Shown here piece after piece: positions 1 to 11,900 of a DNA stretch of 64,000 nt. The stretch's first letter is position 1, and each line of letters starts with the position of its first letter. The stretch covers positions 126,860 through 190,859 of the forward strand of contig SCFE01000061.1 of the NCBI GenBank assembly GCA_004352715.1, written 5' to 3'. Made by a program: the position numbers and the translations under genes. A model generated the notes under the pieces. The model was not told the DNA's origin. It did no database searches and worked only from the letters and a program-made list of their open reading frames with translations. The stretch is from Hofstenia miamia. Lineage: Eukaryota > Xenacoelomorpha > Acoela.

Positions 1-580
1 TTTTATATATAAACTGCAAATAATCTCATAATGTTTGTAGTTGACTATTGTTGCTTGAATGGTTAAATGCGCTGTTGATGTCATTGAAAAGGTCTGACTA
101 AATTTCTGTTTCGCGAATTTCCCACTTTTTTGCATAGCACATTTTCGTGTGGCAAAAACTCTTAATATACATTACATGATGTAACTTATGGTGTATCAAT
201 ATGCGCAACTGTGAATTTCTGAGTTTGTTGTTTTTGTAGAAATGGAGTTTATTTGTTCATGGAAAACATTTATAGGACTCCATGTAATTTTTACAGTTAG
301 AATCACTGGGTTGCAAGTGAAGCACATATATTCAATGTAGGTGTATTGAATATATCAATGTTTCCAGTAATTAAGGATATATAGTTAAGTTAAGCAATTT
401 TTTAAAATTGTGTTTTTCATGAGTGCAAATACGTCAACAGAATCAGTTAGATATTATTTTGAGCATAAAATCATTTTACTTTACCCTAGTTTTGTACTAT
501 GACTGGATTTTTATACAGTTAAGCTGTGATTTGCATACATTGTAATTTAGTTTTCTACTTTTAAGATTTTAGTATATATC
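1..580. other. Upstream flank of the TDP-43 gene
   Basis: No protein, RNA or repeat signature is visible. The segment is AT-rich and should hold the promoter and any 5' UTR, but I cannot point to a TATA box or initiator with confidence. Confidence 0.3.
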
Positions 581-590
581 TATGTTTTAG
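581..590 (+). promoter_or_regulatory. Candidate splice or trans-splice acceptor just before the ATG
   Basis: TATGTTTTAG ends one base before the TDP-43 start codon. This fits either the 3' end of a 5'UTR intron or a spliced-leader acceptor. The receptor gene at 46783 has a similar TTTAG four bases before its ATG. The sequence shows the motifs; trans-splicing is inference. Confidence 0.4.
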
Positions 591-591
591 A

Positions 592-844
592 ATGTCGTAT
601 ACAGATTATATCATTGTCACAGATTATGATAATGATGACAAAGTTGAAATCCCAGTAGAGCATGACGATACCGTTCTGCTTCCTACTTTGCAATCGCAAT
701 TTCCTCATGCTATTGGATTGAGATACAGAAATCCTGTAACTGGCATTTATCGTGCTATTCGCTGCGTGGACGATATTTTGTTCCCTCCTGAAGAAGGATG
801 GGCTGATTTTGCATACACCGTCCATTACTTTTCGAAGGAACAAC
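592..844 (+). CDS. TARDBP: TDP-43 exon 1: N-terminal domain
   Basis: Encodes residues 1-84 plus one base of a split codon. The start is the first ATG after the acceptor at 590 and aligns with the known family start. The donor is C|GTATGC. The next intron (845-891) is only 47 bp. Confidence 0.92.
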
Positions 845-2938
845 GTATGCATTTTTTATTTTATATATTTCAATAAATATAAACAATTTAGCTAATAAAA
901 GAAAAATGGATGATGTTGAGTCATCATCAAGTTCAAAAACACAACGCTTAAATTTTAGTCCTGCACCCTGTGATTTGATTGTTCTCAATTTACCATATTC
1001 GCTCTCTAGTGAAGAACTTCGTGAATTTTTTGAAGAGCTTAACGTTGAGTTATCATTCTGTGAGGTAATTTTATATTTTTCATATGACCGATGTGATTTA
1101 TGTTCCCTCTTTTAAATCTAAGACTGTTTTGTGCGGTTTTGCGTTTTTGTTGATAATTCTTTTGCATTTCAAATGAACGTATTGGTTTCTATGTGGCAGG
1201 GATATGTAGTCTGTTTGCTTCGTTAATTCTGACAAGAGTGTTTTTGGTTTTCTTCTTGAGGAATGTCGAGCGTTGATTGGAACTGAAAACTTCATTCTCC
1301 TTCAAGTAAGTTTTGTTTATTCTGCTTGATTTGTTTTGCTCGAGTTTGATAGATGATTTGAAATTTTGCAAACTATGCAAGTGTTATATTTGCACATGTT
1401 TTTTCCAATGAATGAATATATCAAGCTTGCTGCTTATTATTGATTATATACTATTAGAAAATCATAGAAAATTTTTTATTAATATTTACTATGTTTTTTT
1501 ATATATTCTAGAAGTAATAAATTTTGGTGCAATAAGCCAACAAAAAGTTTCAACAATATTTAGATTTAAATGACACACTTTATTTTTATCTACCGGATTT
1601 AGCTTATTCCAATTTAGAATTTGCATATAAATTTATAGATTGGTGTCAATCTATTAAACATTTAATGCATTTGAAGGAAAGTTGATTTAGATTTCAATCG
1701 TGTAGAGATCCAATTTAGCTTTATTAAAATGACTTAATTGGAATGCTTATTTCCAAAGTTCTTGGCTAAAGATGACGTGTAGAAATAGCTTTAGGGGTTT
1801 TATCATTTGCCCATATTTGATGAAAATTAATAAAAGTTTCCTATTGTTTTTGGACTTATTGTGAATTCGAAAAAATGGAGAACTTTATTTCGATAATAGG
1901 TTTACGGCAAAATTTTTTGTGGATGTTTTTTGGTATATATATATATATATATATATATTCGTCGTTTGTACCATACTAATGGTGAAACTTCATTACAAAC
2001 GACGAATTCTGAAAAAAATGACTGTTACAAACGACGAATCGCCTTTTTGGGGTTTAAAATTGAGGAGAATGCAAAATTTTCGAATTTTTTCAGTTAGTGT
2101 ATTTAAGTACCCTCTCAACAATATATCCTACTTGATTAATAGGTCTAAAAATTTATAATGAAAAAAAAATTTTTTTNNNNNNNNNNNNNNNNNNNNNNNN
2201 NNNNNNNNNNNNNNNNNNNNNNNNNNNNNNNNNNNNNNNNNNNNNNNNNNNNNNNNNNNNNNNNNNNNNNNNNNNNNNNNNNNNNNNNNNNNNNNNNNNN
2301 NNNNNNNNNNNNNNNNNNNNNNNNNNNNNNNNNNNNNNNNNNNNNNNNNNNNNNNNNNNNNNNNNNNNNNNNNNNNNNNNNNNNNNNNNNNNNNNNNNNN
2401 NNNNNNNNNNNNNNNNNNNNNNNNNNNNNNNNNNNNNNNNNNNNNNNNNNNNNNNNNNNNNNNNNNNNNNNNNNNNNNNNNNNNNNNNNNNNNNNNNNNN
2501 NNNNNNNNNNNNNNNNNNNNNNNNNNNNNNNNNNNNNNNNNNNNNNNNNNNNNNNNNNNNNNNNNNNNNNNNNNNNNNNNNNNNNNNNNNNNNNNNNNNN
2601 NNNNNNNNNNNNNNNNNNNNNNNNNNNNNNNNNNNNNNNNNNNNNNNNNNNNNNNNNNNNNNNNNNNNNNNNNNNNNNNNNNNNNNNNNNNNNNNNNNNN
2701 NNNNNNNNNNNNNNNNNNNNNNNNNNNNNNNNNNNNNNNNNNNNNNNNNNNNNNNNNNNNNNNNNNNNNNNNNNNNNNNNNNNNNNNNNNNNNNNNNNNN
2801 NNNNNNNNNNNNNNNNNNNNNNNNNNNNNNNNNNNNNNNNNNNNNNNNNNNNNNNNNNNNNNNNNNNNAACGGCGTATATATATGAAAATGATTATAAAT
2901 GACGAATATAAATTCTGTATAAATTACAACGGCGAATA

Positions 2939-2985
<47 letters not shown>

Positions 2986-5900
2986 TTTGTAGAATTAGAT
3001 ATATAAGCATGCAGTCTATCTACTATGTGAAATTGGTGTCTTAATACCCACAATACTGTCGGAAAGTTTAGCAACACTACTTATTTTCATTACTATTATT
3101 AAAAATATATGTATGTGTGTGAATTTTTCACTCGAATATACCCCAAAATAGCATTAAACATTTATATCAAATTTATCGAAAAAGCCGCAGTTTGTCATTT
3201 CAACATTTAACTTTTTGTTTTTGATTACGGCTGTCACTCGGCAGAACATTGAGGAGGTTCTTGCTCATGTCTTTTATGATATCGGTACTTCATTCTTTTT
3301 AGCCATTTTAGTACGGTGATCTTGAGTTTAATTTGCAAAGAACGATTTCATTGGATTCAGCTCTGGCGATTATTTAGTACGGTGATCTTGAGTTTAATTC
3401 AATGTACATTATGCGCCCTGTATGTGGGTATAAAATCATGGAGCTGATTATCTAGAGCTTTTGTCGATAACACTCAGCGTTCATTGTGAGGAAAACATTA
3501 GGAGTATTGAAATGAATCAAGCGTTTCCAAACAGTGACAGATGCGGATATGTTAAAATTTTACTCATTTAGTTTCAACCACTCGAATCTGATCCGTAGAA
3601 ATCGAGTGAAGTATTTGTTATCCTGAGATAATGTGTTGTAAAACTGACGACGTAGGTGAGCAATGAAAAGCTTTGAACTAGATTTTGATGGGGCTATTTC
3701 TAGAGATTTATTCAAAATCTAGGAAATTATGTATATTGTCTTCATGGAGGTTTGTTGCTGAAAAATGCACCAGTAATAATTGTTCTTCTCATTCCTTGGC
3801 GAGCATGCATGGATACTTTTGAAGGATGACCTGATCGCGTTAATGCAATCATTGCAGCAGTTTTTCGTACAGATTAGTGATTTTGGATGATGCTGCACTC
3901 TGAGATTTCTGCAAAATTATATTGAGCTCTTTATCAAAATTTATATTGAGTATTCATCAAAAAAAGGTATTTGGACGTTTATATGAAGATATCTGCCACT
4001 CTGCTCATCATGGGGGGAGGAAAATTGAAATCGGTTTTAGATTCTTTGAATTTCAATTTCAGCAGCTTTAAGGTTATTCAGAAATTTCCTTGACTATGGT
4101 AAAAGAGATACGAGAAGAAATATATGGAAATCACTAACGACAGTTACGAGCGAAAATGAGGATTTCTGAAGTCAAAGATAATTATTTTATAGTGTAGGAG
4201 TTGCTAAGCTTTCCTTTGTGATATGTTTCATATAAAATAAATTGTAAGCCCTTCAAATGCATGTTTGGCAATAGTGATAATATTCTTGAGTGCAAACATG
4301 AATATTCGACGAGTGAAAGTTCTCCCTATAGAAATTATTAGATTAATATATGGAAAAAATTTTAGTAAATTTTCATCGTGTCCTTGTATATTATATTCAA
4401 AACAAGCATTGATATTCTGATTTTTGTAGTATACATGTACATTATACAACTCATACCGTATTCTGTATAAAATAATTATTGTACACGCATGTTAAAAATA
4501 CAGTTTTTTGTAATTCGGCAAAGGTGCAAATTTGTCAATCACCATGCTAGGTCACTATTGCCCAACTATAATGTAACTTAATCTTTGAATTGTTGCTTCA
4601 ATGTTTTGTTATACACTATCGTTATAAGTAAGTTTTAAATTTATTTATATTGAAGATTGATGAATTGGCAAGGGTTTGCGGATTGTATCGGTAAGATTGT
4701 TGCAAAAAGTATACATTTGGAGGTTTCGTTAATGTGATATTCGAATCTTGATCATATTATGGTTCTAGTTCGGGTGGTTTATAATTATTTGAAACTCAAT
4801 TTGGTTTTTATTGGAAAGCGGTTTTTGAATGGCGGTGTATCTAAATACGATATTTTTTGAACTAAGGTTTGAATTTTTATTGTGGCGTTGAGTTGGTGTA
4901 TTTCGTTTAGTGTGAGTTTACAATACTGTAACGCAGTAGACGATACATTTGCACTACAATAGTAAACATGCTATTGAATGTCTTTACTGACTGCCTGAGC
5001 CTTTGTTTTTGTAACGAGTGCCGGGAGATTTGGGTATGAGTGTGTTTTTATTGTTGTATACTCTGGATTGAACAACGCAGGTTCAAATATGGATGAGTGT
5101 TGGCTGAATTTCTATTTCAATTTGTAAGCTTGCTCTTAGTTATTGCATACGTTTTTAATTACATGCATATTTTTATATAATTCGCGCATTTTAGTGATCG
5201 GACAGTGGCCTTAGTATGTAGATTCGTATATAAATATAGATTCCTTAATTGTGATTTACGTTATTTTTGAGACTCACTGGTCGTAAAACTTTGATCACTA
5301 CACATCTAAGACGGTTAATTGAATTGTCAATAATGTGCACAAGTTTTATTTATCTATTTTAAAATTTCATTCTATGAGATATTATAATTCTGATTTTACT
5401 GTTTTTCGTTTATTTAGTAAGCATGTCTTTTTAGGGCTGATGAAGGCAACCATCAATTATTCGGTGAACTATTTTTCTTCTTTAATATGCAACTGCATTT
5501 TTATTATATATTTACGGATTCTTAGATTAAAATGGATACAAAACTGAAACAGTCGCGTGGTTTTGGATTCATTCGCTGTTGTAACTATGAAGATCAAAAG
5601 CAACTGGTGGGAAAAAAGTTTGTCCTTCATGAAAGAGAAATTAGAATTCAAAAACCACATTCCAAGGTTGTTTATGCAAATAGTTTTATTTAACATATCA
5701 CTAAACCTAACATTATCTTGGAAAGAATAAAATGTTTGAATGTACAGCCTGCAAATGTCTCTCTAAATGATTGAAACTTCGAGAACATTTGAAAGTTCTA
5801 AAATATGCATTGGAAAATTTTCGGCATCATGTATTACATGTTTCAATTGTGCTATACATTATGGCAGGGTGTCTGCGCTGCCTGGAAATCTGGAACTGCT

Positions 5901-8900
5901 TTGAGCTGCCTGGAAATTCAACATTACTGCCTTGAACTGCTTTTAGTGCCTGGAACTCCCTGGAAATTCTGTATTTTATTGCGTCCAATTTTTTTCTTGT
6001 CTAATTGTATTCCTTCTTTTGGTTGCATCGACTTTCTCACTTCATACATATGCCAATGTTAGTTTCATACATATTTGAAGGTGGCTGCATCAACCATTCG
6101 CAGTATGGGGATTGAAATGTCAATTCGGAACAATCTCCCCTTGGCTCATTTTTTTTAAAGCACATACTAATACTTTATTTTCCTGTCAATCTATTTGTTG
6201 TCTGTAAAATACTTTAACCAAAATGCTGCCAGCCTTTTTCTATTAGGGCAATTTATCTAAGCGTTTGAATGTTCAAATTAACCACATAACCATTTTTGTT
6301 TCCTATTGAGGTTTTAAGGGCTGGGTGGCATGTCACCAAATGAAAATATATGCACTCATTCGTGTAAAATGTATGGAATATATATATATNNNNNNNNNNN
6401 NNNNNNNNNNNNNNNNNNNNNNNNNNNNNNNNNNNNNNNNNNNNNNNNNNNNNNNNNNNNNNNNNNNNNNNNNNNNNNNNNNNNNNNNNNNNNNNNNNNN
6501 NNNNNTATATATATATATATATATATATATAATGAATAATTGGGTACAAGACACATGTCATGTTTATCGGCTTTACATTTAGTGCACTTTTATCAATTCC
6601 AAGATTTCTCCATGTAGTACATCTAATTGGCTTGCGACCAATTACTCTTTTGGTTTTCAACTGTAAAATTTCATACTATGCCATTGCAAATATGTTGTAC
6701 CTAAATTCCAATAAATCAAAGTTATCAATGAAGCAACAAGTACTGTTAGGAATAAGTTCCTGATCAACAGTTGAAATTGCAGTAACAACTGCATTGTCTA
6801 GCCATCTTGTTAAGCACTGCTTGATATCACGAACTACTATATATATATATATATATTTCCTCGGGGTTTTTCCTTCATCACTTTCGCTACAGCTAAAATT
6901 AATCTTTTCCAATTTCACCATTTTGCTCCATTCCTAATAGATATTATTCTTGAAGTAAGCACGGAAATTTGAAAACAATTGTTCTCCACAAATGCTGTAT
7001 GAATTTGTCATCTTCCTATAGAAGATTGTCATAATGACTAGGAAGAGCTAAGGATAGTACTTTATAACTTTTTTAAGGAATATGTATTTTACAAAGCATC
7101 ATGATACGAGAAACGTTTATTAGAACATGCCAGTAGCAGGAATTCAATTTTAAAGTTAAGAAGTTTCACCAACAATTCGATTTGAAGTTTTTCCTAATTT
7201 TGCCATTAGCATGCGCCACTAACAAAAACAGCCTGACTATTGCTTAGAAATTTCTAGTTTTGTAACCCAACAACAGATAACATTGTATATATTGCCTACG
7301 CGAAATTTATGCAAAGTTTCTATTTCTTGTGTTGCTTTTAATCTCTATATTTTGCCGTAATTTTGCTATTGCAAAAATTTCTTACGCTGTGAGGGTTTCT
7401 TCAAAATCAGTTTAAGCTGCCATAACGTACGCACTAAAAACGATATTGAAAATCTGTTTTTTTTGTTGTCTTTGAAACCACCCTAAGATAGACGGTTTTC
7501 TTTTTCGATTTAGTTTTTAAATCCCATGAGATCGCTATCCTTTGTGGGTGCAAATTTGCGCGAAATCTCTGTTTCCTGTAGTTGCTGAGCAAGTAACTCA
7601 AACATTGTGTTCGACATGAGTAGTTTATCTAAAGAAAGAGAAACATGGTTTTTAGAACTTTTGATTTTTTTGAACATTATGAATTGGAGGAATTTGAAGG
7701 CCTTGAAAAATTTTTCGAAAATATGTACGAATCTTTTGTATCTTTGAAGTAGAACAGAAAGTTAGGTGGCTAATTTTTCATGTATTTCTCAAGTTTTCAA
7801 ATGTGATAACACATATTTCAATAATCATTTAAGGAAGCGTATACCTTATTTAAAAATCACTAATTAAATATTGATGCCATAATTAATAACAACAAGGCCT
7901 CATATGTTGTGACCTAGACATCTACAGTAAATTTTCAGTTATTTTTAATGTCATTTTGAAATATTTTCATTTGCATTAAGGTCTGTTGCAAAATTGCAAA
8001 TTGACATTTGTAAATATTTTTGGTAATTTAAATTTGGTGTGGACGTTTCTGTGTAATATATCGAAGAGGGTCCAATTTTCCATGTATAGAAGTACTATCC
8101 AAAACCTGCATCTACGCATCAGTATGATATTTCTAAACATATTTCTCTTCCAACATATCAAGCATGTTTCCAGCTTTTGTCGCCGAATTCAGCAAAGGCG
8201 TGCATTTTCGGTTAAAAATCGTTCTTCACGACTATATGTAGTCATTACCTACTAAATATTTAATTAGATTTTGAATCTGTACTGCTCGTTCCGTAGTATC
8301 ACATCAAATTTTGGAGCCTAGGAAAGGATCACTAACTTTTCGGACAATCAAATTTACTAGTAATAATGACCCAGTGTTTAGTGGTTTTGTACTCCTTTTC
8401 AGCAAACCCAATATATAAATGTTCTTACCTTTTGCCTGCTTCAATGACATTGGCTTTTCTCTAACAAAGATGTTTAAATACATATAGATTTTATAATGAT
8501 TTACAAAATATTGAAGATTTTGTTTTGAGTGATTTCTCACCGATTGTGTCTTAAATGTTTTCGATTGTAGCAATTGGCATCAACTGAACAAAATGAGTCC
8601 TTTGCAAGTGCATATAATCTACAAAAACGACACATCTTTCTGAATATTTTAGTATGTTGAAATGGGTAATTCGCCTGATTAATTTATGAAAAACTCTATG
8701 TATTACAAGGGTATATCTATTTGATAAACAAATGTTTCTTCGAGGTCAAAATTTCATCAAATGGGATAATTTGCGTTAATTTCAGTATGGAACTGACCAG
8801 AAGCTTAGAATTTTAAGTGGATATCATATTGCTCCCTGGAAATTGCTCTTAGATCGGTCTGGAACTGCTTTGAAGTTGATAAGTTGAAATGCGCGGACAC

Positions 8901-11900
8901 CCTGTATAGGTAGATTTATACTGGTGCACCGTAATCACTGATGCTTAACCGGTCCAAACGTGCAACAAATTACTTTAATTCTATTACGAAATTTAGATAA
9001 ATCAATAGATCTAACTGATTATTTATTGCAATTTATAAAAGTAGGTTAGTACATGCAATCTGTTTTCAAATTCAAAATAGAAATAGGATCATCCATCATC
9101 TCATTTTATGTTTAAGCTGCTATAAACAACAACCAATAAATACAACAAATAAGAAGCGATAAGGATTAATATTATTTAAAATTAATTTTCAAGCAATGTA
9201 GCGAATCGTAACACTTCTATGGAGTATCAGTTTACAAGTAAGGGGTTAGGGTTAGGGTTAAGGTTTAAAGATTTGGGGCATTTTCACATTTTTGGTTAGC
9301 TCATGGCTTATTTATTTCTTGCAGATATCCAATAATACAATTAAAATATGAACTTCTACGTTTTGAATCCATTTTCAAATACTATCTGTTATGCCGTGAT
9401 TTTGGTATGAATGGATCTAATCGTATGAATATTAATACAAAACTAGATCTGATATGCTAATGTAGTTAAAATAGTATCACATAATATCACTGTTAGGTAA
9501 GGACGTAAATGGTAAGGGCCCGCAATCCAGGTAGTTCTTCCAAAATCGCTCGGCCAGTCCTACAGCCCGCATTATCAGTATGTTGCCAGGAAAGGAAAAT
9601 AGCACTACATAATTAGCAAATGCATGGAAAAATATCAAAATCAGTATGAAATTAAGAGCCTGGAATAGTTGGTTGAATACAACTACAAAAAAAACAAACT
9701 GATGACATACATAGAAATTGATAAAATATATTGTTTTTTCAAGATTAACGAAAATGGTGACCCGTATTTCATTTGTTTCCACCCAGTCCTAACCCTGTTC
9801 AGGCCAATTCCACCCTTGTTGCTATGTGAATTGAGAGAAACATTTATTTCTGTTTTAGGATAATGAGCCCACTCGTTTGTTTGTTGGTAGATTAAGTAAT
9901 CAAATTAAAAAATCTGATCTACGAGAGTATTTCGAACAGTTTGGCGAGGTGGTTGATGTATATTACCCTGAACACAACCGTGGGTTTGGATTCGTGACGC
10001 TTGCTGATTCTGCTGTCGCAACCGCAGTTCTCAGAATGAGTCATGTTTTAAAGGTTCATTTTCTATTTATTGGTTTAATGTTTTCTGCTTCTGCTTAAAG
10101 TTCGTGAAATGATTGTTTAAATTCGTGATAGTGAAAAGATGTGAAATTTATTTTACTATCCATATACGAATTGTATTCCTACGAATAAGATTTTAAACGC
10201 CTACATAAGACCTCTATTAATTCATTTGGCTTCCTAATGTTATGGATTAATCATCATTGGTTAATGATCTTCTAACATTTTCGCACTTTGTATAGAAGAC
10301 CCTCTAAATGATGTGAATAATGAAATGAATCAATATACGTCTTGTTGTATACTTGCATTTCTTATTAGGTTGAAAGACATTTACTAGGGTATATAAATTC
10401 CTTATGCGGTTATCTATTTTGTCGGATATTTAAGAGCAAAATATTGTAGTTTTGACCTCTCATTATTAATCTAGAATGTAAATCTCGTCGTAAATGTCGC
10501 AGAAAGTAAGCAAACCAAGCAGCATGAGGTTTTAACGTTTCGTCCCACTCTTCTTAAACCAGATTCTAAAGACCGTCTACATCTTGATGAGCAATTGGAG
10601 GATCGATACCCTCCTTCACCTACCATGCTGGATACTCTTGAGCGCCGATTGGGTATGCATATTGTTGTAGTTGTTTATTCTTGAGCGCCGATTGGGTATG
10701 CATATTGTTGTAGTTGTTTATTCTATATCCAACTTTCTTAATGAAACTTTTCAATCTACTAAACTAAGTTAAATATATATTTTTGTTATAAGACACGATT
10801 TTTTATAATATGGGTGATTAAATATTTCATTTAGCTCTCTTATTTCAATTTTATTTACTGTATTAGAATATTTTGAGAATTTTAAAGAGAATGCAATTAG
10901 CATGGTAATATCTTTTACATACTCAACTAGCTTATCTTCAACTGATATCATTATGAATGATTTTGGTAATTTTTTCAGAGATTAAGTGTAGTTGTTGAAA
11001 TGAAATTGAATACAGTCCTAGGTTTTATGTAGTACTTTATTACAAAAACTAATCAACAAATGTTTAATTTAGCTGCAATGTCAATTTCCACTCCCACCGC
11101 TTTTCTATTTTATTAAGCTGCAAATATACAGAACCCCCCAAAAATTTCTTTGCCTTGAACTTGACAAAGTTTGACACAGACATTCAAACGGATTATCGAG
11201 CCTATTGCTGTATTTGTCAAATTTCGCATTCTGTACGTTTTTATTGGCTGCATCTATTCTTTGCAGACTTTTCGCTTCACAGGCAACACCTTTTTTCTTC
11301 AGATATTTATTTGACACCCTCTCTAATCTGCATATAACTATTTATCCGTGAATTAACCGTATCTACAATATTCAGTTACAGCGATACACCAATATGCTTT
11401 AAAAGCACAAATGTAAACTTGACAAAAAATATAATCACTTTTTCAAAGAAATCAAGGAAGGCATTTAGCTCGAAGAGCGCTACAAATCATTCAATTTCAA
11501 GAATTGACAATACAAAGAATCCATGACGCGAGTTTTTTAATGTGTTATTATAGGTCTGTATTTGCTATTCATTGCTTCTGCCTTGTCATAAATTTGACCA
11601 TTTCCAAGACCAGGATTATGCACTGTAACAAGTTCAATTAAGGCATTAAACAATGGCCGTGTTAACTGGAGGCCTTGTAGTCGTGCAACGACATCAAGTG
11701 ACATTGCATGTGCATTCCAAACAAGATTTTATGCATAATTATCATATTTAAAGAAAATCATAATCTAAAAACAAAATTCACTGCAACTTTAAATATTAAT
11801 ATTTTAAGCAGATACTTTTTTGAGCGTGGCGAACATAATTTCAAGACGATTATTCAACATGATATTGGCTAAACACCTGCAGAACTCAAAAAGAATGTTT

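Larger units (their letters stand above)
5865..8904. mobile_element. Possible hAT-like element in TDP-43 intron 3
   Basis: CAGGGTGTCTGCGC at 5865-5878 and the complement of CAGGGTGTCCGCGC at 8891-8904 form a 13/14 inverted terminal repeat of hAT style. Both ends carry CTGGAACTGCTTTGA-like subterminal motifs and CCTGGAAAT words. I do not see a clean 8-bp target duplication (CATTATGG on the left, TATAGGTA on the right), so the two ends may be diverged or belong to separate copies. No hAT coding sequence is visible between them. Confidence 0.4.

Noticed and set aside
580-852. Antisense gene over TDP-43 exon 1
   Set aside because: It is the shadow of a conserved coding exon in the opposite strand.
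2145-3077. Long reading frames running through runs of N (also at 6253-6660, 15749-16288 and 43800-44105)
   Set aside because: They consist of X and of YIYIYI from TA repeats; they are gap artefacts.
9242-9266. True telomere or chromosome fusion point
   Set aside because: Only about three TTAGGG units, inside an intron with ordinary sequence on both sides.
9477-9782. A 101-codon minus-strand frame with hydrophobic stretches
   Set aside because: It lies in TDP-43 intron 3, overlaps no recognisable family, and its composition is that of AT-rich random sequence.
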